The notes under the pieces: generated by a model
Told to the model about the DNA's origin: nothing
The model's database searches: none
The model's input: only the letters and a program-made list of their open reading frames with translations
Program-made: the position numbers and the translations under genes
Shown: one piece after another, positions 53,356 through 63,059 of the stretch
Layout of the letters: each line of letters starts with the position of its first letter
Numbering within the stretch: position 1 is the first letter of the stretch
DNA from: Anderseniella sp963700735
GTDB lineage: Bacteria; Pseudomonadota; Alphaproteobacteria; Rhizobiales; Aestuariivirgaceae
Length of the DNA: 64,000 bases
Direction: 5' to 3'
Assembly (NCBI GenBank): GCA_963700735.1
Contig: CAVOYR010000005.1
Span: 558,001-622,000 of the forward strand

Positions 53356-54533
53356 CGCTCCCGGTCCGGTACCTGTTGGTCAGGCATCGACAAGCCGTGG
53401 CGCCAGCAGCGAACGTGCTGGCGAACGTGGTGCAGGCGCTCGTGAGCTGTATAGGCCAGCGTGCCTGCCAACCGGGCGCGGAGGTGGCTGGCGTAAATCA
53501 TCACCGGCGGCGTGGGGGCAATGATGCCGGCCTGTCCAACCATACCCTTCTTGAACTGGTGCAGCCCCTGGAAGCCATCGGTGCCGCCCAGGTCGTACCA
53601 GCGCGCAGCAGTGTTCGCGCGCAGCCAGCGGATGATCTCCCAATGCATCAGGTAGCCTGCACGCAGCGGCAACGCGGCCGCGTTGGTGGCACCGTAAAGA
53701 TAGACCGCAGTCTGGCCGAGGGTGAAGATGATGGCGCCTGCCAGCAACTCGCTGTCCTTGCGCACCAAAAACAGGCGGGGCTCGGACCCTGCGGGACTGT
53801 TCGCGATGAACGACCCCACGCTGGAATATGGGGAGTCATCAGGAAACCGCTTGCGGTCGCTCATCGCCTGGTAGAGCGCATCAAAATCTGCCAGCCGGTC
53901 CGGCGCTGCGGCTTCGAACGTCAGCCCATGCCTGGCCGACTGTCGCAGGTTATAGCGCCATTTCTGGTCGAAACTCGTCAATTGCGCCTGATCCTTCAGG
54001 GTCAGGTCGACGAAGTACCGGTCCGGATAGGTATAAGGCCGGCGTGGCCTGAACCCCAGTGCGCGCTGGGCAGCGAGACAACGCTGCGCGACACCGGGCA
54101 GCGCAGGCGTGGACACCGACACCAGCATGCCACGCCGGTCGGCGTATTCGTCCACGATTGCCTGCAACATGGCGCGATAGCGGGCGGGTGCGCGGCTGTC
54201 TGTTTCAGATTGCAACACCGGACCCATCCGGCAGAAAGCGATGTTGCCTGCCGCCAGAGGCAACCGGACGATGGCTATCAACGCACCGCCAATGACACCC
54301 GAGGCATCGGAAAAGATCAGAGGTTCCAGCCCCGCCGATGGCCAGCGCGCCCGGGCGAACGCATGCAGCTGTTCCTGCGAAATGCCTGCACAATCCACTG
54401 CAAAATGGTCCCAATCGCTCAAGGCAACAGGCTCGACGGCAAGGCCACCGGACAGCTCGGCCACGGCAGCAGTTCCGGCATGGCCGATGGCCGCCGGCCT
54501 TGTGAGGCTCCGCTCAAGGGCCTGCATCGTCAT
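53352..54533 (-). CDS. FemAB/BioF2-like GNAT acetyltransferase
   Basis: 393 residues. The second half (about 200-330) has the FemAB-type/Acetyltransf_6 pattern: DQKWRYNLRQSARHG, YQAMSDRKRF, LLAGAIIFTLGQTAVYLYGATN and LRAGYLMHWEIIRWLR, then WYDLGGTDGFQGLHQFKKG. These proteins transfer acyl or aminoacyl groups to cell-wall or exopolysaccharide precursors. Coupled to the flippase gene, so an envelope role is likely. Divergent from hyuA. Confidence 0.78.
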   Translation of the reverse strand: MTMQALERSLTRPAAIGHAGTAAVAELSGGLAVEPVALSDWDHFAVDCAGISQEQLHAFARARWPSAGLEPLIFSDASGVIGGALIAIVRLPLAAGNIAFCRMGPVLQSETDSRAPARYRAMLQAIVDEYADRRGMLVSVSTPALPGVAQRCLAAQRALGFRPRRPYTYPDRYFVDLTLKDQAQLTSFDQKWRYNLRQSARHGLTFEAAAPDRLADFDALYQAMSDRKRFPDDSPYSSVGSFIANSPAGSEPRLFLVRKDSELLAGAIIFTLGQTAVYLYGATNAAALPLRAGYLMHWEIIRWLRANTAARWYDLGGTDGFQGLHQFKKGMVGQAGIIAPTPPVMIYASHLRARLAGTLAYTAHERLHHVRQHVRCWRHGLSMPDQQVPDRER

Positions 54534-54747
54534 TTGGTTTCATTCCCCCAGCAACTGCTGCACCTGCAATTCAGCCGGGAAGATGCAAAAGCCGGGCCAG
54601 CACCACCTGTGCGAGAAAGTGACAACGCTTTGCAAGCCATCAGCGTCACCCTTGCCTGATCCCGCAATCTGTTTCACCCTTCGCCCGATTCATACCAGCC
54701 GCTGGTGGCACACCTGCCCGGCGGTCCATCCAGACAGGAGAGTGACT

Positions 54748-56833
54748 TTGACCCAAACGCCAGCGCGCCTCGGGGTAGACATCGGCGGCACGTTTACCGA
54801 TGTGGTGCTGGAAACCGCGTCCGGGCTGTTCTCCACCAAGGTGCTCACCACCTATGCCGCACCGGAAGATGCGATCATCGACGGGATGCACCAGGTGTGC
54901 GGCAAGGCTGGCGTTTCACCCGGCGTCATTGCCCAGATCGTGCATGGCACCACGCTGGCCACCAACTCGCTGATCGAGCGGCGCGGCGCCAGGACAGCGC
55001 TGGTCACCACCAGGGGTTTTCGGGACGTCATCGAGATGCGAACGGAATCGCGATTCGAGCAGTACGACCTCAATCTCGCCCTGCCCGAGCCGTTGCTGCC
55101 GCGCCAGTGCCGGTACGTGCTGGAAGAACGCATGCAGGCCAACGGTGACGTGCTGATACCGCTGCAGCGCAGCGAGGTCGAAAGCCTCGCCGGCGTGTTG
55201 CGCGAGGCCGGTTACGAGAGCATCGCGGTGGGCCTTCTGCATTCCTACGTCAACGATGCACACGAGAAGATGGTGCGCGAGGTGCTGGCGGAATATCTGC
55301 CCGGCGTGATGATCTCGCTGTCGAGCGAAGTCTCGCCGCAGATGCGCGAGTACGAACGTTTCAACACCACCATTGCCAACGCCTACATCAAGCCGCTGAT
55401 GAAGTCCTACCTGTCGCGGCTGGCCGGGCGGCTGGCGGCTGAAGGTGCGGCCTGCCCGATCTTCCTGATGCATTCGGGCGGCGGCATCATCTCGCTGGAA
55501 AATGCGGCCGAGTTTCCGGTGCGGCTGGTCGAGTCCGGGCCTGCCGGGGGAGCCGTGTTCGCCGCCAACATTGCCGCGCGGTACGGGCTGGACAAGGTGC
55601 TGTCGTTCGACATGGGCGGCACCACGGCGAAGATCTGCCTGATCAAGAACCAGACGCCGAAAACCGCCCGCGTGTTCGAAGTTGCCCGCACCTACCGGTT
55701 CAAGAAGGGCTCCGGCATGCCGATCTCGATCCCTGTCATCGACATGGTGGAAATCGGGGCCGGTGGCGGGTCGCTGGCCCACGTGGATGCGATGAGCCAG
55801 ATCAGGGTTGGGCCGGAAGTCAGCCGGGTCGGAACCCGGACCTGCGTGCTATGGCCGTGGCGGCCAGCGCCCGGCCGTGACGGACGCAGACCTGGTGCTG
55901 GGCAAGCTCGACCCTGACAACTTCGCCGGCGGCAGCATCAGGTTGCATCCCGATGCCTCGCGCGATGCGCTTGACCGGGCAATCGGCAATACACTCAGCC
56001 TCGACCAGGTCACCGCCGCGTTCGGCGTGGCCGAGGTGGTCGACGAGAACATGGCCAATGCCGCGCGCGTCCACGCGGTCGAAAACGGCGAGGACCTTGC
56101 CGACTACACGATGATCGCGTTCGGCGGCGCAGCACCGCTGCATGCCGGGCGGCTGTGCGAGAAGCTGGGCATCGATCGCTGCCTGGTGCCGGTGGGGGCC
56201 GGTGTCGGGTCGGCCATCGGGTTCCTGCGCGCACCGTTCAGCTTCGAGGCAAACCGGTCGGTCTTCATGCGGCTCGCCCGGTTCGATCCTGCCGCCATCA
56301 AGGCACTGTTGAGCGAGCTTGAATCCGAAGCCACGCGCTTCGTGCGCTCGTGCGATGCAAACGCGGAGATCGTTGCGGAGTTCAAGGTCTACATGCGCTA
56401 TTTCGGCCAGGGCTGGGAAATCGCCGTCACGTTGACCCGGACAGGCCATGAACCCGGATCGCGACACCTTCGAGAGATTGTTCGAGGAGCCGACAATACC
56501 GCTGTTCGGCCGCACGGGTCGGGCATCGAAATGGAAATCACCGTTGGGCGGTCAACGCCACCACCCCGCCGCAACCGGTCGAGAAGGTTGCCCAGACGAG
56601 GTCGCGATCAACCGCTGAGCGCGGCGATTCCCGGCACTGTTCGACCGCCGCGGGGCACGAGGTCGAGGCAGCCGTCGTGGACCGCGACGCGCTTGATACC
56701 GGGGCCAGTGGCCGGACCTGCCGTCATCACCGAACGCGAAACGACGATCATCGTGCCGTCCAGCCGCTTTGCCGTCGCCCAGCCGGATGGCTGCATCGAC
56801 ATGACCCTCAAAGCGGGGAAACTGACATCATGA
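54748..56833 (+). CDS. hyuA: Hydantoinase A-type ATP-dependent subunit (HyuA), frame broken
   Basis: N-methylhydantoinase/oxoprolinase A family. TTG start at 54748 eight bases after AGGAG. The actin-like ATP motif RLGVDIGGTFTDVVLE, VHGTTLATNSLIERRG and FDMGGTTAKICLI are intact. A single-base gain near 55820 shifts the frame (PE-SAGSEPGPACYGRGG is recovered in the next frame). Between about 56435 and 56720 several more indels scramble the frame before VAGPAVITERETTI. The length of 2086 bp (net +1) fits a 694-residue protein. Ends overlapping hyuB by ATGA. Likely sequence errors, not decay. Confidence 0.82.
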
Positions 56834-58539
56834 ACAAGCGATCGACTGTCTCGTTCCAGGTGATGTGGAACCGGCTGATTTCGGTGGTCGAGGAACAGGC
56901 GCAGGCGCTGGTGCGCACGGCCTTTTCGACCTCGGTGCGCGAGGCCGGCGACCTGTCCGCCGGGGTCTATGACGTGAAGGGCCAGATGCTGGCGCAGGCC
57001 GTCACCGGCACGCCGGGTCACGTCAACGCGATGGCGGAATCCGTCGGCCACTTCATTCGCCGCATCGGCAGCCAGAACATGTTTGAAGGCGACGTCTACA
57101 TCACCAACGACCCGTGGGAAGGCACCGGCCACCTGCACGACATCACCGTCGTCACGCCATCGTTCCACAAGGGGCGTCATGTGGGCTTCTTCGCCTGCAC
57201 CGCGCACATCGTTGACATTGGCGGGCGCGGCTTTGGCGCGGATGCCAACTCGGTCTACGAGGAAGGCCTGCACATTCCCATCATCAAGCTGGCGGACCGG
57301 GGTACCGTCAACGCCACGCTGATCGCCATCGTGCGCAGCAACGTGCGCGAGCCGGACCAGGTGGTCGGCGACATCTACGCGCTGGCAACCTGCAATGACG
57401 TGGGCCACCGCCGCCTCGTCAACATGATGGAGGAGTTCGAGCTTGAAGACCTCGTCGAGGTGGCAGGGTTCATCTTCGACAACTCGCGCCGCGCCACGCT
57501 GGAGCGCATTGCGGCATTGCCGCGCGAGACAGCAGATGGTGCCATGCGCATCGACGGATATTCCGCACCGGTCGATCTGAAGGTGAAACTCACCATCCGC
57601 GAAGACAGCATCCTCGCCGACTTCGCCGGCACGTCCGGGCTTGACCGCAAGGCGATCAACGTGCCGCTCGTGTACACCAAGGCATATGTGTGCTTTGCAC
57701 TGAAGTGTGCCATCGCACCCGACATCCCCAACAACGCCGCCTCGCTCGCGCCGTTCGAGGTGGTGGCGCCAGAAAACTCCATCGTCAATGCGCTGCACCC
57801 GGCCCCGGTCGCGTTGCGCCACGTTATCGGGCACATGATCCCGGACACGGTCTACGATGCGCTCGACAAGATCCTGCCCGGCACCGTGCCGGCGGAAGGC
57901 GCTGGCAGCCTGTGCAATTTCCAGGTCAGCCTCAGGCCTCGCACCGATGCGCCGCCCCCTGCCTCGGCGCGGCGGTCAGAAGTGCTGACGTTCAACTCCG
58001 GCGGGTCTGGCGCGCGGCCCTCGTCGGACGGGCTGAATGCCACGGCATTCCCCTCCGGTGTGATGACCATGCCGGTGGAAGCCACCGAACATGCAGGGCC
58101 TGTCATCATCTGGCGCAAGGAATTGCGGCCGGGCTCCGGCGGGGCGGGCGCATTCCGCGGCGGGCTGGGCCAGTACATGGAAGTGGGGGCCGTCGAGGGG
58201 CACGAGTTCGACATCTCCGCCATGTTCGACCGGGTCAACCACCCTGCGCTGGGCCGGCGCGGCGGTACAGCGGGCGGACCGACCAGCATTGCGCGCAGTG
58301 ATGGCACGGCCATGCGCGGCAAGGGCCGCCAGTTCGTGCCGCATGGCCAGAAGGTAATGCTGGCGTTACCCGGCGGGGCCGGATACGGCGACCCGAAGCA
58401 GCGTGACCGGACCCTGGTGATGCGTGACCTTGCGCGCGGCTACATTAACGAGCAGTCAGCCCGCAACGACTACGGCCTGACTGATGAAGACATCGCCCAC
58501 GTTCGCGATATCGTCAAACGCGGAGCCGACGCCAAATGA
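56830..58539 (+). CDS. hyuB: Hydantoinase B-type subunit (HyuB)
   Basis: 569 residues, full length for the family. Marks: SFQVMWNRLISVVEEQAQAL at the start, GQMLAQAVTGTPGH, YITNDPWEGTGHLHD near 95, GFFACTAHIVDIGG and ADFAGTSGLDRKAIN. It works with HyuA in ATP-dependent opening of hydantoin, 5-oxoproline or acetone/acetophenone-type substrates; the exact substrate is not evident. Intact, in contrast with hyuA. Convergent with the IclR gene. Confidence 0.9.
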   Translation: MNKRSTVSFQVMWNRLISVVEEQAQALVRTAFSTSVREAGDLSAGVYDVKGQMLAQAVTGTPGHVNAMAESVGHFIRRIGSQNMFEGDVYITNDPWEGTGHLHDITVVTPSFHKGRHVGFFACTAHIVDIGGRGFGADANSVYEEGLHIPIIKLADRGTVNATLIAIVRSNVREPDQVVGDIYALATCNDVGHRRLVNMMEEFELEDLVEVAGFIFDNSRRATLERIAALPRETADGAMRIDGYSAPVDLKVKLTIREDSILADFAGTSGLDRKAINVPLVYTKAYVCFALKCAIAPDIPNNAASLAPFEVVAPENSIVNALHPAPVALRHVIGHMIPDTVYDALDKILPGTVPAEGAGSLCNFQVSLRPRTDAPPPASARRSEVLTFNSGGSGARPSSDGLNATAFPSGVMTMPVEATEHAGPVIIWRKELRPGSGGAGAFRGGLGQYMEVGAVEGHEFDISAMFDRVNHPALGRRGGTAGGPTSIARSDGTAMRGKGRQFVPHGQKVMLALPGGAGYGDPKQRDRTLVMRDLARGYINEQSARNDYGLTDEDIAHVRDIVKRGADAK

Positions 58540-58571
58540 CGAGTGCCACACGGCACCCGTAGCGGGACCGG

Positions 58572-59363
58572 TCATTCGTCCACGAGGATGCGCGCCAGCT
58601 TGCCGGCTGCATCCTGCAATACCTGCTTGTTGGCCAGCAGCCGCTCGAGCGTCAGCCGGACGGACGGTCCGTGAAACGCGAGTGCCGCGAGAAACCGGCC
58701 CTGGGCCGCCGCCACCGGCACCGCGATCGCGATCATGCCGTCCATGAACTCCTCGTTGTCGATGGCGTGGCCCTGCTCGGCGATCTGGCGCAGCTCCTCC
58801 GCCAGCTTGGCAGGATCAGTGATTGTATTGGCTGTGTGCGCCTCAAGCTGGATCGCATGCACGATCTTGTCTCGCTGTTGCGCCGGAAGGCTGGCCAGAA
58901 AAACCTTGCCGCTGGCGGTGCAATGAAACGGCACGTGGGTGCCGATGGGAAGCTGCACCCGGAACGCCCAGCCGGTTTCCACGCGATCGAGATAGCTCAT
59001 GCCGCGTTCTTCCGGCACCACGAAGTTGACCGTCTCGCCCACGTCGCGTGCCACCTGCTCCAGCACCTGGCGCCGCGCGATGTGCACCTGTGACGAGGTC
59101 ATCAACCCGGCTGCCATCTGGCGCAGCCGCCGGGCCGGGCGCAACCGCCGGCCGCCGGGCACATAGGCAATGTAGCCATCCGCCAGCAGTCGCGTGCACA
59201 GCCGGTGCACCGTCTGCTTGGGCAGGCCCAGCATCTTGTTGATTTCCGTGGGAGTGAGCGCCGTCTCGGACCCTGCAATCACCTCCAGGATGCGCAAGGT
59301 CCTGAGGCTTGTCGGGATCTTGCTGTCGTCGCCATCATCATCGCCGTCATCGTTGCCGGTCAT
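58572..59363 (-). CDS. IclR-family transcriptional regulator of the catabolic group
   Basis: 263 residues from ATG 59363 (a GTG at 59372 would add three). The N-terminus is Asp-rich (NDDGDDDGDDSK), followed by a winged helix-turn-helix (ALTPTEINKMLGLPKQTVHRL) and the IclR effector domain (TGWAFRVQLPIGTHVPFHCTASGKVFL, FMDGMIAIAVPV). Divergent from the GMC oxidoreductase gene and convergent with hyuB; probably controls both plus the TRAP genes. Confidence 0.87.
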   Translation of the reverse strand: MTGNDDGDDDGDDSKIPTSLRTLRILEVIAGSETALTPTEINKMLGLPKQTVHRLCTRLLADGYIAYVPGGRRLRPARRLRQMAAGLMTSSQVHIARRQVLEQVARDVGETVNFVVPEERGMSYLDRVETGWAFRVQLPIGTHVPFHCTASGKVFLASLPAQQRDKIVHAIQLEAHTANTITDPAKLAEELRQIAEQGHAIDNEEFMDGMIAIAVPVAAAQGRFLAALAFHGPSVRLTLERLLANKQVLQDAAGKLARILVDE

Positions 59364-59450
59364 GCCGTTCACCCATGGTGCCAGCCGCAGATAACCTGAC
59401 GACCAGACGCTTTCCTGCTTGCATCTGCATATTATACAAAGTTACGCTAT

Positions 59451-59462
59451 TTATCGAGATAA
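59451..59462. promoter_or_regulatory. Inverted repeat before the GMC oxidoreductase gene
   Basis: TTATCGAGATAA: arms TTATC and GATAA around a central GA, in the AT-rich 59373-59497 region between the IclR gene and the GMC gene, 36 bp before the latter's ATG. The position suits an IclR operator. Evidence is symmetry only. Confidence 0.35.
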
Positions 59463-59497
59463 AAAGTCTCATTATTTGGTATTGCCAGGCAGGATTG

Positions 59498-61097
59498 ATG
59501 GAATTTGACTTCGTCATCGTCGGGGCAGGCTCAGCCGGGTGCGCACTTGCCAACCGGCTGTCGGCCAATCCGCGTCACACGGTGGCGCTGGTCGAGGCTG
59601 GCGGACGCGATACCTCGCCGTGGATTCACATTCCGGTCGGCTACTTCAAGACCATCAAGAACCCCAGCCTCAACTGGATGTACCGCACGCAGGCAGACCC
59701 CGGGCTGAACGGCCGGGCCATCAACTGGCCCCGCGGCAAGACGCTGGGCGGCTCCAGCTCGATCAACGGCCTTCTGTACGTGCGCGGGCAGCGGCAGGAC
59801 TATGACCACTGGCGCCAGCTCGGCAACGAGGGCTGGGCGTGGGAAGACGTACTGCCCTACTTCAAGCGCGCTGAAGTCCTGGCAGGACGGTGAAAGTGAA
59901 TTGCGCGGCGGCAAAGGCCCCTTGAGCGTCAGCCGCTCGAACCGGTCATGGAGCATCGTCGATGCGTGGGTCGAGGCGGCCCAGGCGGCGGGCTTTCCCT
60001 ACAACGATGACTACAACGCAGACGACCAGTACGGCGTCGGCTATTTCCAGCTGACCGCGCGCAACGGGCTTCGCTGTTCGTCAGCCAAGGCTTACCTGAA
60101 ACCTGCCTGCAACCGGGCCAACCTCACCGTCATCACCAACACGCTCACCTGCCGGGTGCTGTTCGACGGCACGCGCGCCATCGGCATCGAGGGGCTGCGC
60201 GACGGCCAGCCTGTGACCATGAAGGCGCGCAACGAGGTGATCCTGTCGGCCGGTGCCATCGGCTCACCACAGATCCTGATGCTGTCCGGCATCGGCCCGG
60301 CCGACCAGCTCAACGGCCACGGCATCGGGGTGGTCAGCACAAGCGAAGGTGTCGGGCGCAACCTGCAGGACCACCTCCAGGCCCGCCCCGTCTACAAGTG
60401 CTCGGTGCCCACCATCAACACCCGCACGCGCGGCATCATGAACCAGGCGCGCATCGCCCTGCAGTATGCCGCCACCCGCGCCGGCCCGATGACCATGGCG
60501 GCGAGCCTTGGCACCGGCTACCTGAAGACCCGGCCCGAGCTGGAGACGCCGGACATCCAGTTTCATATCCAGCCGTTCAGCGCCGACAACCCGACCACCG
60601 GCACGCACGACTTTGATGCCTTCACCGCGTCGGTGCTGCAGCTCAGGCCGGAAAGTGCGGGGGAGCTGAAACTCACCTCTGCCGACGCGCGCGACCACCC
60701 GGCGATCCATCCCAACTACCTGTCAACCCGGCTGGACCAGGAAACGCTGGTGGACGGCATTCGCGTGGCCCGGCAGATCTGCCGCCATTTACCGGTCAAG
60801 GCGATGATAACCGAGGAACATGCGCCCGGTTGCACCATTGCCGATGACGACTATGACGGGCTGCTGAACTGGGCGCGCGATACCGCGACGACGATCTATC
60901 ACCCCACCGGCACCTGCAAGATGGGGCATGACAAGATGGCGGTCGTCGATCATCGTCTCAAGGTTCGCGGCGTCAGTCACCTCAGGGTGGCGGATGCCTC
61001 GATCATGCCGCAGATCGTTTCCGGCAACACCAACGCGCCCGCCATCATGATTGGCGAAAAGGCGTCCGACATGATCCTGGAGGACGCCGCCACCTGA
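59498..61097 (+). CDS. GMC-family FAD oxidoreductase (choline dehydrogenase-like), one indel
   Basis: FAD motif GAGSAGCALANRLS near residues 9-22, RGKTLGGSSSINGLLYVRGQ near 81, LSAGAIGSPQILMLSGIGP near 247 and the catalytic-end HPTGTCKMG and SGNTNAPAIMIGEKA are all present. One extra base near 59875 separates YFKRAE from SWQDGES; removing it gives one frame of about 532 residues, the family's size. GMC enzymes oxidise alcohol groups. Divergent from the IclR gene and upstream of the TRAP genes, so it may act on the imported substrate. Confidence 0.85.
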
Positions 61098-61194
61098 CTG
61101 CCTTTGCTTTAAACCAGCCGCTGGACAGCCTTCGACAGCCGGCAACAAGAAAACGTCAAACAGACGAGGGCAACCGAGAATAGGGAGGAAACAA

Positions 61195-62313
61195 ATGTCC
61201 ATTCTCAAGAAGATGACAAAGTCGATTGCAGCGGCAACGCTGTTCGCTGCCTGCATCGTGGCACCGCAACTGGCGTCTGCCGAAACCAAGATCCGCGTCC
61301 AGTCGGTGATCCCCACGTCGGCTGACGAAATCGTCATGCTGAAGGATTTTGCCGAAGACGTGAAAGCCCTGACGCAGGGCGAAGTGGTGATCGAGATACT
61401 GCCGGCCGGTGCCGTGGTCGGCGTGCAGGAAACCCTTGATGCGGTCGACTCCGGCCTGATCGAGGGCGGTTTCGCCTGGACCCACTACTGGTCCGGCAAG
61501 CACCCTGCCGCCATGCTGTTCGGCTCACCCGTGGCCGGTGCCGGTGTCGGCATCGACAACCTCGCGTTCATGAGCTGGTTCCTCTATGCCGGCGGCAAGG
61601 AGCTGTACGACGAGCTCTGGAAGGAAATGGGCGTCAACGTGAAGGGCTTCATGCTGCAGCCGGCCGGTCCCGAGGCGCTCGGCTGGTTCAGGGAGCCGAT
61701 CAACTCGATGGCCGACTTCCGCAAGTACAAGTTCCGCACCCCGCCCGGCATTCCGGGCCAGACCTACAAGGACATCGGCGTGGCTTCGGTGGCCATGGGT
61801 GGCGGCGACATCCTGCCGGCCCTCGAGAAGGGCACCATCGACGCAGCCGAATGGTGCTGCCCGAAGCCTGACTCGGTGTTCGGCTTCCAGAAGGTGCTCA
61901 AGCACTATTACCTTCAGGGCCTGCACCAGGTTGTTGTGAACGCCGACCTGTACATCAACGGCGACGTCTACAACAAGCTGACCGATACGCAGAAGAAGGC
62001 GCTCGAAGTGGCGGCCAATGCTTCGCTGATGAAGTCGATGGGCTACCGCATCTATGAAAACGGCAAGGCGCTCGACAAGCTGGTCAACGAGGATGGCGTG
62101 ATCCTGCACGACACCCCGGCTGACTACTTCAAGGAGTACATGGACGCTGCCCGTGCAGCCCTTGAGAAGAACTCGGCTGAAAACGCGTTCTTCGCCAAGG
62201 TGTGGCAGAGCCAGAAGGACTTCGCCAAGGTGGCCGTACCGTTCTGGGCTGGTTCGCAGCAGTCCAACGCTGCCCTCGGCAAGGCCTATGCGGACCAGCT
62301 GAAGAAGCAGTAA
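61195..62313 (+). CDS. dctP: TRAP transporter periplasmic substrate-binding protein (DctP type)
   Basis: 372 residues. Signal peptide (1-30, LASAET), then IRVQSVIPTSADEIVMLKDF, a DctP-type ligand loop (FRKYKFRTPPGIPGQTYKDI; the TRAP-family conserved Arg is in YKFRTPPG), DILPALEKGTIDAAEWCCP and DLYINGDVYNKL. The closest-feeling group binds carboxylates or alpha-keto acids. It lies 97 bp after the GMC gene. Ligand not predictable from sequence alone. Confidence 0.9.
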   Translation: MSILKKMTKSIAAATLFAACIVAPQLASAETKIRVQSVIPTSADEIVMLKDFAEDVKALTQGEVVIEILPAGAVVGVQETLDAVDSGLIEGGFAWTHYWSGKHPAAMLFGSPVAGAGVGIDNLAFMSWFLYAGGKELYDELWKEMGVNVKGFMLQPAGPEALGWFREPINSMADFRKYKFRTPPGIPGQTYKDIGVASVAMGGGDILPALEKGTIDAAEWCCPKPDSVFGFQKVLKHYYLQGLHQVVVNADLYINGDVYNKLTDTQKKALEVAANASLMKSMGYRIYENGKALDKLVNEDGVILHDTPADYFKEYMDAARAALEKNSAENAFFAKVWQSQKDFAKVAVPFWAGSQQSNAALGKAYADQLKKQ

Positions 62314-62453
62314 TCCACCGGCTCATTCTGCTGGCGGATTTTCCACACGCAAGACGGGTTGCCTGCCGGTTGCAGGCAGGCAACCCTCATAACGGCAAAA
62401 GATGCGGCGAGGCCCTGATGCCAGGCACTCGCGCTGCACGGGAGGGGTAGGCA

Positions 62454-63059
62454 ATGTCCACGCCGGATATCAACGAGATCGGCGACGAGCTGCTGGCGGA
62501 ACGCCGCAGCGGTCCCGAGGCAGAATTGCCGCCAGACATGCACCCGGTCTCGAAGGTGCTTATCAAGGTAATCGACACCCTCAACGACTGGGTCGGCAAG
62601 GTTGCCTGCCTGCTGATCGTGCCGATCATGTTCGGCATGGTCTACGAGGTGCTGGCGCGCAAGTTCTTCGACGCCCCGACGCTGTGGTCCTACGACGTTT
62701 CCCGCATGCTGTACGGCATGTCATTCATGCTGGGGGCAGCCTACGGGCTGATGCGGGGCCTGCACATCCGGGCTGACTTCCTCTACCGCAGCTTTTCCGT
62801 GAGGACGCAAGGACGGGTCGACCTCATCCTCTACATCGTGCTGTTCATGCCCGCCATGCTGCTGCTGCTGTATGCGAGCTACGACTTTGCCCTGAAATCA
62901 ATCCTGCAGAACGAACGCGCCGGTGACTCGACCTGGGCGCCAATCGTCTGGCCGGTCAAGGCGTCGCTGGCGGCAGGCGTGTTCCTGCTGGTCATCCAGG
63001 GCGTGTCCGAGATCTGCAAGTCCTGGTATGCGGCGACCCGCGGAAAGTGGCCCGTGTGA
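62454..63059 (+). CDS. dctQ: TRAP transporter small membrane subunit (DctQ type)
   Basis: 201 residues, four predicted spans (about 45-65, 77-95, 120-142, 165-185). VARKFFDAPTLW-like segment (LARKFFDAPTLWSYDVSRML) is the DctQ family mark. ATG 62454 has a GGAGGGG upstream. The N-terminal 35 residues are soluble and acidic (DINEIGDELLAERRSG), longer than usual. One-base overlap with dctM. Confidence 0.88.
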   Translation: MSTPDINEIGDELLAERRSGPEAELPPDMHPVSKVLIKVIDTLNDWVGKVACLLIVPIMFGMVYEVLARKFFDAPTLWSYDVSRMLYGMSFMLGAAYGLMRGLHIRADFLYRSFSVRTQGRVDLILYIVLFMPAMLLLLYASYDFALKSILQNERAGDSTWAPIVWPVKASLAAGVFLLVIQGVSEICKSWYAATRGKWPV

